From Neofusicoccum parvum (taxonomy: Eukaryota > Ascomycota > Dothideomycetes > Botryosphaeriales > Botryosphaeriaceae), in assembly GCA_020912385.1 (NCBI GenBank), contig CP087221.1, forward strand, positions 806,001 through 870,000: 64,000 bases of DNA. The letters run 5' to 3'. Of the stretch, positions 1-12,180 are shown piece after piece. The notes under the pieces are model-generated. The model worked only from the letters and a program-made list of their open reading frames with translations, searched no databases and was not told the DNA's origin. Position numbers and translations under genes: made by a program. Position 1 is the stretch's first letter. Each line of letters begins with the position of its first letter.

Positions 1-2658
1 GTCGCCGCGGCCGCGGTCCCTGCCCGGCCCTGGATGCGAAGTCAGCTGCTTGTTCTCGCGCGTCGGTCTGCCACTTGCCTCGAAACGCAGCGCCCGGCGC
101 CCGCCCTCGAAAGCGGGAGTACAGCTCTGCTCTTTTTAGGCGCGGCGGCGGCCCTCGCCCGCACAGCACCGGCCGTCCATATTTCGCCTGCGCGGATGTC
201 GAGCAGCTTTTTAGTGCGCGGCCTACGTGGCGGCCGCTGAGTGGTCCTCTCCCTCTGTTGATCCCTTCGACCCCAGCGCCGCGCCCAATCTGCGTGAATG
301 GGCTGTCAGGATTCAGATCCCTCCCAAGCTCTTTTGGGCGCCAGCCAGCTCGTGTTGTCCTCGTCGTGTTGAGCGTTCTTGCGCGCCTGTTCAGCGGCCT
401 CCAGCCTCTTTATGTGCCCGCCATGCGCAGCCAGCTGTGTCTGCTCCCCGAAGCGTCGCCCAGCGCTTAGGCCCGCCCCATCGCCTTGACGGGAACGCCA
501 CGGCCAGCCATTCATTCGCCTGGCCGGGCCAGGGAGCTGCTTGAGAAGTGCGAGCCGCAGCCAATGATCGCCCCGCGCCGGGGTCTGCTCGACAGCTGGA
601 CCTCCGACCAGACCAAAGACCACCCAGAAAGAGACATGACACATATCAGCATGCGGATGGAGATGTGTCAAGCCTCGTGTAACCATCATGCGCCTTCTGC
701 AGCCGTTTGCCTCGACCCAGCGGCAAGCCGTCCCGCTGGTCGTTTGTGGCCAATGCCTCGTGAGTCGATGCTCAACCTCAGTCCGACCGTCAAACCTCTC
801 GAGCACTCCTCCTGCGTCGTCTCCCGTACTGACAGCCGACAGCCAATGCCATATCCACTAGAGCCCGTGTCTCTTGTCCGTACCACCTGCACACCCGCTT
901 CTTCAAACCGGAGCCGACCAAACACGCTTCGCCGTTACCCGTGATTGCAGGACCCGAAGTATGTCCCATGTACCGACAACGCAGAGCCAATATTGTACCC
1001 GCTTCCAATCCGAGGAATCAGCTGTGTTGAAGTGACGAATGACGGCTCGCCGGGACTCCACGGGACGCTCAACGGCAACAGTCTCTGTTTCATTCAGCAG
1101 GTTTCACCCAGCAAGCACCAAACAATGGACCCAAGCCACCAGGAATACCCTTCTCATTCAACGAGGACAGCCCACCACTGACCCGCTACATGCCCACCTG
1201 ACCACACCGCCAAATCTCAAGGACCCTCTCAGAAAAGCGAGCCACCGCAATACCAGTGCCCTCCCCACCCTCCTTCACGACGTCACCAGACACACGAACG
1301 CCCCTCCCGAACGCCATAACTCGCCGATCACAGGCCCTCACCAATCACCACCACCACCAGCCGCACTCATGCCTCCTTACCGGCGGCTGTCGCAAGGAAG
1401 AGTAGGCGCCTGGCCCTCCACCCACGTAATCAACCTCCCAATTTAGCACCTCAACCCAGTCAAAGCGCGCAGCCGAGGACCAACACCTCTTTCCATTCGC
1501 GAACCCACCCACCCACTCGCCCATCCCTTCAGCCGCGGGATCGACGAGCACGCCTTACGCAATCATCCCGACCTACCCTACCCCTCCCTCCCGTTCTTGC
1601 GCAGCGCTCCGATCCACTCCGACCCGGCCCCGCCGTGCCGTCCCGTCGCCCTAACGCCGACCACCAATGACGCCAGCAAAAATCCCTGAAAGTCTAAACT
1701 GACTTCCGCCCTATCGCCGTGGCACCCCCCGCTGCCGATTAGCTGCCGTTGATTGACGCGCACCGCACGCGCCAAGCAAGGGCCTCGTCCCGAGGGAAAG
1801 GGCTGGGTGTGCCCGCCGCCCACCCCCCCATCCCTTCGATCGGAGAGCGTGTCCGGTGTCGGGCGAAACGGGACTAACGCTCCCGTCACGCACCGCTGAT
1901 CCTTGAATGCCAGCGTTTCAACTGTCTCTCTCTCCCTCGTGGCGTCGTGACCGTGCTTTCGCCTCCACTCGGCGAAAAGCGAGTGCCGGTGGCGCGCGCG
2001 CGCTGCCGACGCGATCTCCGATGCGCGCCCCGCGCGTCAGGCAAGGCACGAAGCGGTGGCGTTATGCCGCTGGAAAGGGCGGGGAATAGATCTCGCCATC
2101 AGCTTGGCAATGGATCCGTCCGAGACGACCCGATCGAAGGGCGGGAACGAAGCCGGGAGCCTGAGGCATCGCTGCTCCCTGAGATGGCAATTCGGGTTCG
2201 ATGCACTTTTCGATCACGATAGGCCACGCATGTGTTTTTTTTTTTTTCAAGAGAATGACTGACTCCTATTATGCTATCCAACTAGTAAATAAAAAGCAAA
2301 GGACATGCAAATCGTTTTTCGTTTCCCATGACCCCAAGGCCATGATCCTGCGTCCGTCCAGCGAAGGGTAAAGTGGTTAAAGACAATGATAGACTGATTG
2401 TTCCCGGGCGACCCCTCCTCTTTTCTTTTCGTGTTCTTTTCCCGGCAACAAAACCTTCATCTGCTGTTGATGTTGCCTCCGTCGACGACCTGATACTATA
2501 TGAGTGAGCGTTACGAATACAAAAACAAGCAATAAATGCCACAAAGCTATCATGATGATGTTGTCCGAGATGAAAAAAAAAAGGAAAACGCGATCAAACC
2601 CGAGCGAGCGAGCGCACAAGAGCCTGCATCAAGCAGCACCCACCTCGCCGCCTCCGCC
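1..2658. other. GC-rich gene-free left flank and 3' flank of mucin gene
   Basis: No convincing gene was found. Open frames on both strands are short, overlap one another and have no domain-like composition. The stretch is GC-rich up to about 2.2 kb. It contains a 13-T run at 2235-2247 and, closer to the mucin-like gene, a more AT-rich part (2280-2600) that probably holds that gene's 3' untranslated region. A promoter or edge of a gene outside the window on the left cannot be excluded. Confidence 0.5.
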
Positions 2659-5600
2659 TCACGCCCTAACCTCCACCCTCTCCGTCTTAACCAGCCCCAC
2701 GCTCTTGATCGAGACGACCACGTTCTCGCCCTCGGCGCCGCGGCAGCGCCCAGCCGTGACGGTGAGCGACTCGTCCCCGCCGTCCTGCGCCGCGGTCCAC
2801 ACGGCGCTGTAGGCGCCGACGTGCTCGCCGGGCGTCGCGCTCAGCACCGTCTCGCCGCCGACCGACACGTCGACGGTGCACGCGGCCGCCGCGTCCGGCT
2901 GGCTGGCCTCGAGCACGACGCCGTACGTCTGCCCTGCTTCGAGCAAAACGTCCTGCCGCAGCGAGAGCGTCGTGCCTGGCTCCTGGCTGATCACGTCGAC
3001 GCCGCCGCCCGAGGAGGCTGGCACGCAGAAGGTCGAGCCGCTGGCTGTCCGGGTGAGCCAGGATGCTGGCTCGATGTCGTCGTTGAATGAGGAGAAGCGG
3101 GCGTTTGTGAGGAGGTTGGCGTCGTCGACGTCACGGCGGCCGTACGGCGGCGCTGGCGGGGGCGGGCCGTAGTTTGGTCTCGCGGTGGTGGTGGTTGCGA
3201 CGACGGAGGTGGAGGTGGATGTGGATGTGCTCTCTGGAGTGGTGGTTGTGGTCGAGAACGATCCGATGCGGTTGCCTTGGCTGTTCGTCAGAGACTCTTC
3301 CGCCGTGGTCTCGGGCAGAGCGGAAGTCTCCGGTGACGATGAAGCAGTCAGGGTGATGGTGGAAGTGGTTGTAGTGTCGGAAGATGAGGAATCGGGTACG
3401 GTCACGGTAGAGGTAGTCGTGGTGTCAGACGAAGCAGGTAGGGTGACGGTAGAGGTGGTTGTAGTCACATCCGAGGTCGTAGACGTGGTTGAGAATGATC
3501 CGATGCGATTGCCTTGGCTGTTTGTCAAGGATTCTTCGGCTGTGGTTGTAGGCAAGACGGATGACGAAACGCAGTCGCTAGCGCAGGCAGTCACGGTAGA
3601 AACTTGGATCAATGTGGAGACGGAGGTCACTGTGACTGCTGGCAGGGTGACAGTTGTATCGACGCACGACGAGCTGGCAGTAGGGAAGGAAGGCAGAGTA
3701 CTGTTGATCGACGGCACCGGGCTACCACTGCTAGGCGCCAGAGTGGGCAAGGTTTCAGTCCCTGTTCGGAGGCCTTCCGTGTTAGACAGAGGCGACGTCG
3801 AGTTAGCGGACGGGGTCGGGAAGCCGGTTGTAGCTCCGGTGCCAATAGGAATAGTGGAATTGGCCGAGTTCACTGGCGTGCCACTGCTTGGAGTCGCGGA
3901 AGGCGAGAAACCTCCAGTCCTTTCACCCTGGGTGCTAGAAAGCGGGGTGGTAGAGTTAGCAGATGGCGCGGTACCAGTACCTGCAGGTAGCGTGGAGTTG
4001 ACGCCAGAGTAGCCTGTGGGAGCTGTTCCAGCCGGGCTGGTGGTAGAGAAGCTGCCGGTCCGCTGACCTTGGCTACTTGAAAGCGGGGTCGTAGTGTTGG
4101 CAGATGGCGTGGTACCTGTACCTGCAGGTAGCGTAGAGTTGAGGCCGGGTAAAGCCGTGGGTGCCGTTCCAACAGGGCTGGTCATAGAGAAATCACCTGT
4201 CCTCTGGCCTTGGCTGCTGGAGAGTGGAGTGGTGGCATTGGCAGACGGTGTAGTACCAGTGCCTACGGGCTGTGTCGAGTTTGCGCCGGCGTAGGTAGGA
4301 GCCGTGCCGAGCGAGCTCGTTGTAGAGAAATCACCAGTTCTTTGGCCCTGGCTGCTGGAGAGTGGGGTTGTGGCATTGGCAGATGGTGTTGTGCCAGTGC
4401 CAGCAGGCTGCGTCGAGTTTGCGCCAGTGTAGGTGGCGGGAGCCGTGCCTAGCGGGCTGGTTGTAGAGAAATCACCAGTCCTCTGACCTTGGCTGCTTGA
4501 CAATGGAGAAGTCGAGTTGCCAGGTGTGCTGGTTGCTGTACCCAAGAGCGAGGTCAAGTTCGCCGCTGGCGGTGCAGAACCATAATTGCTCGGAAGTGCG
4601 ACAGACGTGACGGTGGTGGTTGTCGTTGTGAAGCCGGAGCCGGTCGGGACTGGGCCGGTGGAGTTTCCAGACGGGCTGACAAGGGTGAATGGTGGTGTTC
4701 CGACAGCATTTGTGTTGGGGGGAGGCAAAGAGAAATGAGGCGAAGTTGCGTTCGTGGATGCAGTAGGGAATCCGCTGCTTCCTGTACCGAGCGGCAATGT
4801 CTCCGTGAGAGACCCGCTACGTGCGCCTTGAGAGCTGGAGAGAGTCTCAGAGGCAGGCGGAGGAGCTGAGCCGTACGATGGGGCTCCGCGTGTCGTCGAG
4901 TTTGATGAGGGAGCAGGGGAACCGCTGCTTGGACCGACATATGTAGTGCTACCCGTCGTGGTAGAGTTGGTGACTTCAACAGAGGTAGTCGTGGTGGTCG
5001 TGAATGACCCGATTCGGGGACCCTGTGAGCTAGAGAGAGACTCGGTCGTGTTGGAGAGCCCAGTAGTAGCTGGTAGCAGGGAGGTTGCCGGGGAAGAATT
5101 TCCTCCTGTACCGGTGATCGGGTAGGAGTAGTTCGTGTTAGGCGGAGTGGGTCCGAAAGTCAAAGTTGACGTTGAATTTACAACAGTAATGGTAGTCTCC
5201 GTCGCTGAAGTGGCAGAAGCCGTGCCTGAAACAGTTGCTCCGGTGCTGCCCAAGGTCTCCGTACCTGGAATTGTGCCATTCGGTGAGCTTGAAGGCAACC
5301 CGCTCGAGGGTGATCCAGTACTCGCTGTGCCAATACGCGGTCCTTCAGTGCTGCTCAGGCTCTCAGTTGCCGGCACTGTACCGTTCGGCGAATTGGAAGG
5401 CAATCCGCTCGAGGGGGATCCAGCGCTCGCTGTGCCAATACGCGGTCCCTCAGTGCTGCTCAAACTCTCAGTGACTGGCACCGTTCCATTAGGCGAGACG
5501 GAAGGCAGACCACTCGAGGGACCGGTAGTGGTGGACTCGGTCGAGGCAGTGCCGATACGAGGCCCTTCGGTGCTGCTCAGAGATTCCGTGGCCGGAGTGG

Positions 5601-8600
5601 TACCATTATAAGAGTTCGAAGGTAGGCCACTTGAGGGCGAGCCAGTGGTCGCTGTGCTAGCTGTCCCAGAACGAGGCCCTTCGGTGGTGCTTAGAGTTTC
5701 CGTAGCTGGTGCCGTCCCGTTAGGAGAGCTTGAAGGCAAGCCACTCGATGGAGCCGTGGTCGTTGACTCGGTCGTAGCCGAGCCAAGTCGGGGTCCTTCA
5801 CTGCTGCTCAAAGATTCTGTGGATGGCGTTGTACCGTTGGGAGAGCTCGAGGGAAGACCGCTCGACGGAGCCGACAAGGACGAGCCAGCACTAGTGGTTG
5901 CCGAGCCGGAGCGAGGTCCCTCAGTGCTGCTCAAAGTCTCGGTACTCGTAGTTGTCGTCACATTGGAAGAAGGCATAGGGATGCCGTTTGAGGGCCCCGA
6001 CAAAGACGAGCCAGCAGCTGTGGTTTCGGTGCCAGAGCTGGGTGCTCCAGTAGTGCTCGAAGACTCCGTGGCTGGGGTAGTACCATTGGGGGAGCTCGAT
6101 GGGAGACCACTCGAGGGCGCTGAAAGAGAAGAACTAGAGCCAGTGGCCGCTGATCCAGAGCGAGGTGCCTCGCTGCTGCTCAGAGTTTCGGTGCTCGTAG
6201 TGGTAGTTGCATTGGAAGATGGTGTGGGGAGGCTGCTCGAAGGTGCCCCGGTAGTCACGGCCAATGCGGTGGTCGTGCCACTGGTAGTAATGCTGGGGGC
6301 AACGTAGCCCTCGCCGCTCGTCGAGGTCCCATTAACGGTGAGCGTTAGAACAATAGTTCCACTCGTGGTAGTCGTAGTGTATGTTCCCGTGCGCAGGCCC
6401 TCGGTCCCAGTCAGAGGCGAAGTCTCGGAAGAGGGCGCAGATTCAACACTGCTGCCAGTCGCGGTCGAATTAGAGGCAGATAGTTGAGTCGATGTCCCAA
6501 CAGACGGGGATTCTGTTGTGGTTGTCGTGGTGGTAATGCTTCCGCTGCGAGGACCGTTCGTGGTGCTCAGACTCTCCGACGCTGGCGCGCTGGCGGCACT
6601 GCTGCCTGTTGCCGTGGAATTAGAAGTCCCAGTAGAAGGACCAGATGTAACAGAGGTCGGCGTCGAGCTGCTTGGGCCGATGAGGCTTTCACCTCCCGTT
6701 GCAGTGGTGCTCGCCTGGCTAGTATTGGAAGTAGTGACAATGAACGAGGTCAGAGTAAGGACAGTCTCGCTAGTAACCGCGACAGCCTCGCCACCAGTGC
6801 CAGTGGAAGTGGCAGTCGTAACGGTCGATGTGACAACGGTGACTGAGGTACTAACAGTTATCTCAGTTGGCGTGGTGCTCGAAAGCGTCTCGGAGCCCGT
6901 AGCAGTTGAAGACGTTGTTGGGGCGGCCTCAGAAGAACCACCAGTAGCAGTCGATGATCCAGCAGCACCGGTTTCAGTGGAAACTTCAGAGGATACTGAA
7001 GTGCCTGTGGTCGTAGTCGTCGTCGTGGAGTTGCTTGGTGCAGACGCGCTGGAACCGCCCGTTGCAGTCGAACTTCCGCTGGCAGCTGACTCGCTGGAGC
7101 CGCCCGTCTGGACTGAAGTGCCAGTGGAAGCCGATTCCGTTGAGCTACCAGTAGCGGTTGAGGAGCCAGTCGATGCGGCCTCGCTTGATCCACCGGTTGC
7201 AGTGGAGCTGGTGGTAAGCGTCGTAGTAGTCGTAGTGGGACCAACCTCAGTCGAACCACCAGTAGCCGTTGCAGTGGACTCGGGAGCGGAGATTCCTGAG
7301 CCTCCAGTTGCATTGGAAGTCGATGTCTCGCTGATGATGGTCAGAAGACTAACAGACGTAGAGCTATACGTGAACAGCTCAACAAGCGTAGTTCCGCCGG
7401 ACACAATGGTCGTGTTGAAAGTTCCAACTACAGCCGTGGTCGTGGTAGGAATAAGGACTGTGGCTCCAGTTGAAGTCGATGTCGCAAGCCCGGTCGTCGT
7501 CACAGTTGCGCCAGGGGCGATTTCAGCCGATCCAGATGCCTCCACAATAACTATGTTACCTGACGTAACAGTCCGAACGCCGGTTCCGCTCCCAGTCGTG
7601 GTAACAGTGCTGACGTAAGTAGTAGCAGGAATTGTGATGACATTGGTGCTGGTGAAAACTTGAGTGTTGTTGTAAGTACAGACCTGTCGGTTGGCAGCTT
7701 CATATTCGTATTGCGAAGTCCAGTACATGTGCACAGTTCCGCCAGCGTCTGTGTATTCAGTAGAGAAGTACGTCGAAGATGCACTGCTGGTGGTCTCGTT
7801 GTCTCCGCACTGGGGAATGGCAGTCGTCGTGGACAGCGCAACCGAGGTGGAAGTAAGCGTGAGGTCCGATGCAGCAGAAGTCAGCGGCGGAGTGTTGGTA
7901 TCGTTGAAAACACCAATTCGGAGCAGAGAACCGGAAATGGAACCGGGTGATACAGTAGCCGTCGAGTTGGTGATGCTCCTCTTGAGGTAACAATTGCTGT
8001 TTCTGTAGACAAATCCTTGGCAAACCAAAGCGTTTGCCCCAGAATCATAGGTCGAACAGAGGGCCGCGCACTCCGCTGAGCTGCCGGATGGCTGTGAAAT
8101 GACATCAGGGTCAGGGAAATCAACGTTACAGAAAATCTCGTATGTGTATGTTCGGTTGGCCAAGACGTAGTTCTTCACTGCTCTGTCGTCTGCCGGACAA
8201 GAAACCGACTGTCCAATCGGACTGATAGCAGACGTGGATGTAGCACTGGTGCCTGACGATGTGCTAGAACCGCTTGATCCTGAAGTGGAAGAACCACTCG
8301 CACTTCCCGAAGTAGACTCCTCGCCAAGAGTCACAGTTTTGACTTCTCTGAAAAGAAGTGTACTGTTTGAGGTCAGTGTCGTCCTCGCAAACGCTGGGAT
8401 TGTGGTCGTGGCCTATTCGCGAGTTAGCTCAGATATACGCCTTGGGGGACGACTTCCGCATACACTAGCAGGCCCAGTCACTGTTGCAGTGGTGATTCTT
8501 GCCGTCGGCTGACCGAGACAGTCACAAGCACTGGATAGCCCGGAGCTGATGGACTGAAGCGCAGTAGCAGTGGAGTCGAACGAGGAGCTTTCTTCAAGTT

Positions 8601-9124
8601 GGCGGATGAAGTTGTTAATGGCTTCCTTGTTGGCTGCCCTCTTGCTGAGATCAGGAGCCGCGGTGGGTTCTGGCGCTCTCGCAGCAAGAGATGCCGGAGT
8701 AACGGTGCTTGTGCTGGTAGAAGTAACACTAACGAGATTATGCACGGTAGCGACACGGGTAGAGGTAAGCTGGGTAACGGTGCTAAAGCAGGCGTCAGTC
8801 GGGGAGCGGCCGCTGGATTGGCATGCGGACGTACGAAATCGGAGTCACAACGACATTGATGGTCTCGGTGGGCCGGCCAATCAAAGTGGCACACAGTTCG
8901 GCAGCGGACGTATGACTGGAGAGAATCTGATAGTAGTCGTTGGATGGCACGCAAGCATCAGACTGCTGGCGTTTTCCAAAGAAGTTGAAGTAGTCGAGGA
9001 ATCCCCGCCTCTGGCCCTCAGCCTGCGGGCTTCTTCGGTCTGCGACAGCGGCATCGGTCACAGAAAAGGAGAGACTGACGGCCAAGGCCGCTAGGGTAGA
9101 GCGAGCGAAAAGCATGCTGAGCAT
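2659..9124 (-). CDS. Secreted PAN-domain mucin-like cell-surface protein with GxRxG repeats
   Basis: Three exons are proposed: 9124-8835, 8782-8464 and 8412-2659. The introns are 52 and 51 nt, with donors GTACGT and GTATGC, a CTAAC branch site in the second, and a stop in its retained frame. The product is about 2120 aa. Residues 1-26 look like a signal peptide, followed by a Kex2-type KR site near residue 52. A Cys-rich PAN/apple-like module lies at about 273-350 (CPADD.., FCNVDFPD.., CAALC.., CQGFVY.., CYLKR). A very long Ser/Thr/Pro-rich, probably heavily O-glycosylated region follows, carrying about 21 copies of a short L-S-S-S/T-E/Q-G-x-R-x-G motif. After an RR site at 1962-1963 comes a C-terminal module starting NLLTNARF that resembles galactose-binding or CBM4/9-like beta-sandwich domains. 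No GPI signal is visible. Wall adhesin or surface coat is the likely role; the carbohydrate-binding assignment is inference. Confidence 0.85.
3860..4530 (-). repeat. Tandem 141-bp (47-aa) coding repeat
   Basis: Inside the mucin-like gene about five consecutive units of 141 bp recur, for example gaaagcgggg at 3938 and 4079. Each encodes TTPLSSSQGQRTGxF followed by a Ser/Thr/Gly/Pro/Asn linker ending in TPSANA. Units are highly similar in DNA, so copy number may vary between strains. Confidence 0.8.
5240..6210 (-). repeat. Degenerate tandem coding repeat, ESLSSTEGPRxG type
   Basis: A second repeat block in the mucin-like gene, built from units that alternate SGLPSSSPNGT with TESLSSTEGPRxGTAS. 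Units are about 36-50 residues long. They are more divergent than those of the 141-bp block, and one copy (ETLGSTGATVSG) has lost the Arg. Confidence 0.75.
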
Positions 9125-10317
9125 TCAAAACGAATGGCGAATGCTCAAGCACGATCAACGAGCGTTAGTGTCGACGTTGGATGAGGACAATTGAGAAGCG
9201 GCAGTCAAAATGCTTTATACAGGCAGCACAGCTAAGACAGTCCACGGCTTCAACCTTGTTCGGCGGGCGGGAGCCAGTCGGAAGGCAAGAGGTGGTGGAG
9301 AAAATTGTGCCTTGCAGAGCCAATGGCCTTGCCCGCCATTTCGTGACTTGCCGCGGTGGCACTGGCGACGCGTGCGCGAGGCATCTAGGTAGGGGCAGGA
9401 TGGGAGGACGCTGAGACCACCCCCGAAATCGCTCACAGCCGGTCATGGTGGTTCAAAGAAACTGGAGTAGCATGGGCGTGATGGAGGGTGATCTCTCCAT
9501 TCTTGGTAACCAGGAGGCGTGTCTGGGAGAGGCGCCCTTGCTTGGACAGCTCCTTCGACCTGACCAGAATCAAGAAAGCCAAGGAGAGGTTGCACTCTCG
9601 ACCTAGTTTCTCGTATCCCCCACAAAGGGATACGCGAACACTGCGCGGGCAACGCGTGAGACGCGTCGCAGGGGCTCCCGAAGGCATGGGCACATGCAGG
9701 AACAGCGCGGAGCCAACGGCTTGAGCGCAACAACGTGAACAGAGCCACCAGAGGAAGAGACATGTGAAGAGAAACGGGCATACAGGCCGGAGGCGGCGGA
9801 GACAGGCCGACGCAGCGCTCGTCGAGGCGCATACCGGGGGCGCTTTCTGCACAACGAGGCGTAGCGCCCGGCTGACGCGCGGAGAACCAGGTCAATGGGG
9901 ACGGGCGATCGGCCGCCGCGGTCCGGCAGCTGGGCCGCTGGAATGCGGCAGGCGGAGGAGGGATGACGGGATTGTCGCTGTCGGCGGCGGTGGCTGGTGG
10001 GCTGGCGGGCGCGCGCGTCGCATCGCATCGCTTGGGCGACGAGTCGGCTGGGGGCGGCACGGGCGCCCCCGAGGCCCTGCGCGCCCGAATTGCGAAGCGA
10101 AACCTCATAATCAAACATTCTGTTCCAACCTCACCAGACCCCCAGGCCCTAGGCAAGCTCCCTTCACAAGAGCGTGCCCGCAATCCGGCTGCGATCCTGC
10201 GCTTCACCGTCCGCCGCCCCCGTCCCATGCAAGCCACCCTCACACCAGCCAGTTGAGGCCGCTCCTCCGTCCGACCTCCGTCCTCGCAGCCGCGCCCCGT
10301 CACAGACTTCATTCCTC
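9125..10317. other. Divergent intergenic region, mucin gene / LAMTOR-like gene
   Basis: About 1.2 kb lies between two divergently transcribed genes. Long open frames on the minus strand (to 289 codons at 9443-10312) are Arg/Pro/Ala-rich products of high GC content and show no domain or plausible start context. Apart from the TATA-like element near the mucin gene nothing definite is seen. Confidence 0.5.
9213..9219 (-). promoter_or_regulatory. TATA-like element of the mucin gene
   Basis: On the minus strand the sequence reads TATAAAG, about 90 nt upstream of the ATG at 9124. This is a reasonable distance for a fungal core promoter with a short leader. Confidence 0.4.
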
Positions 10318-10961
10318 ATGGGCATTTGCGCTTCGTGCCTAGGCCTTGGCCGCCGGCCCCAGCATGATGAGGTAAGATCCGCCCGCTCCAAGATGTCATC
10401 TGCTTGTGTGACTGACCGTCGCCCTTACGCACAGCGCTCCGAGGCCTCGCACCTCCTCGGCGCTGACCAGTATCAGCACCAGTATGGCGCCGTCGCCCAA
10501 GCCGGCCCGCACATGGGCATGAGCGCCCCCCAGCCCGACCCCGAGGAAATCAGGCGGCAGCGCGACGCCCTGGAGCGCATCTGCGCCCAGACGTCGGAGT
10601 AAGTCTGGCCCCGCGCCTGCCCCAGCCGCGCGCTGCTAACCAAGTCTCCCTTGATAGCAAGTTGATCGACGTCTCGCAATCCGCCCACCCCGACGAAGGC
10701 CACAAGATGCACAGCGAGTACCACCGCCTCTTTATGGAGCGCTTCCCCGCCGTGAACCAGTCCGAAGACAGCAGGCCCTCATCGTCGGGAACCGCCATCG
10801 ACTACGAAGAAGCTGCCTGGCTGGCCGATATCACAAAGTCGCATGGCGAGGAGGGCGACTGGGACCACGTCAAGGTCATCGACAAAGGCTCCCTCACCAT
10901 CCAATTCGACGAAGTCCTGGGTCTGGATCGCAGATCTGCCCCCTCGCCCGTTAGGCTGTAA
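10318..10961 (+). CDS. LAMTOR/Meh1-like lipid-anchored TORC1 scaffold protein
   Basis: Exons 10318-10371, 10435-10598 and 10658-10961 give 173 aa. Introns are 63 and 59 nt, with GTAAGA and GTAAGT donors. The start was chosen at MGICASC because Gly2 followed by Cys4 and Cys7 is the N-myristoylation/palmitoylation signature of vacuole- or lysosome-tethered scaffold proteins. The central part (DPEEIRRQRDALERICAQTS, then DKLIDVSQ) matches what I recall of the LAMTOR family (LAMTOR1 in animals, Meh1/Ego1 in yeast), which anchors Rag GTPases to the vacuole for amino-acid signalling to TORC1. An in-frame open stretch extends upstream of 10318 but would bury the Gly2 signal. It is divergent from the mucin gene and marks the housekeeping left border of the metabolic run. 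Confidence 0.8.
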
Positions 10962-12180
10962 TCGCATCACCCGGATCTCTCGACTTCCCAAGATCCGCAT
11001 GCATATCCATCCCCTTGCGGATCATCCGCCCTCGCACACATCGCCTCTCCTTGGTTAAACGGTTGAAATTGTTCGAAGGCCTCTGGACGATTTCGGAGCT
11101 AGACTTTCCTTTGTTGCATTTTGCAGAGCGGCGTCACGGCAGAGTTTCTCGCGATGATACCTCTGGGAGTTCGGCGCTTGTTCTTCTGTGAACAGATATA
11201 CCCTGAGTTTTGGTTCCTCTCAAGTATCTCCTAATCTAGCGCGGATCGTCAGACTGTATCTTCAGTTTCCTATTTTGTTCACTACAAAGCTCCTTTCTCG
11301 TGCATCAAGATTTCTTGGTTCAATGCTTGTGCCATGGTTGCTAGGTCGTTTGATTTCCGTCTCATGAAACAGGCTACATTCTTCGGACAAAGCGCCAAGA
11401 TTGAGATCGGCGCTCGCCTATTGCACATGGGCGTAAGGGTTCACCTGCGCGGGTTCGCCTCCAGAGCCCAATTAATTCAATTTCCTCTAGGCTTCAAAGG
11501 TGTCCCTTTGCAGCACCTTTTCCCCTTTTGAGCCTTCTCTGGCAACGTTGTGTCACACAATCTTATCTGATGGTGTGTGGTGCACGGAAGAAAAGAAGGG
11601 AAGGACATTGGCGTTCACAACTAAACTTTTCAATAAATTGATCCAAAGAAATGTCGAGTAGAACGCCAGAAGTCCATTTGAAGATTGACAGCTCTCTAGA
11701 TCCTGTCGCACTGGACTCTTCCTGCGACGGATGTGTAACGTTGCACTGGCAACGATCATAAACTCGTGCTTTGTGCGTCAGCTCAACTCCATTCCAATTC
11801 CCTCTGAGAGACATTTCACTCTTTCTGCAGCATTGCATGTGGGTAAGAAGCGCAGTTGAAGTGTCACCCCACCAGAAGGGAAGCTAATGCGACAGCGGCA
11901 CAGACAATACTCTACAATGGTTCGAACAACCGAGTTGGATTTTCTGACATCAGCGCCGTATCTCCGCTTATCTCCATTTTCTCCGTTGATGACGGAACAG
12001 CCAGCATCACAAGTAACTACAAATCCGTCCTTTGCCCGTTGTTATATGATAGTCAAGACTCTTCTCATCATTTGGTTAGGCCCCCGGGACTAAGACGCGC
12101 GTCCTGCTATTGCTTCAACTACCAACGCATAGTCTCAATCTTTCCGTCAAAGCCCTGCAACACTGAGATTTGCGGAAATA
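10962..12180. other. Intergenic region before the EthD gene
   Basis: About 1.2 kb without a supportable gene. The first part is probably the 3' untranslated region of the LAMTOR-like gene and the last part the promoter of the EthD gene. Short frames such as 11563-11838 on the minus strand show no recognisable sequence. No repeat or RNA gene was found. Confidence 0.5.

Noticed and set aside
6518..7618. Long Val/Glu/Pro-rich open frame on the plus strand (366 codons), with similar ones at 3185-4012 and 5135-6307
   Set aside because: They are antisense to the Ser/Thr repeat gene; the Val/Glu/Pro bias is the mirror of Ser/Thr/Gly codons and has no domain content.
9443..10312. 289-codon minus-strand frame between the mucin and LAMTOR-like genes
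   Set aside because: GC-driven Arg/Pro/Ala composition, no domain, and it lies across the two promoters.
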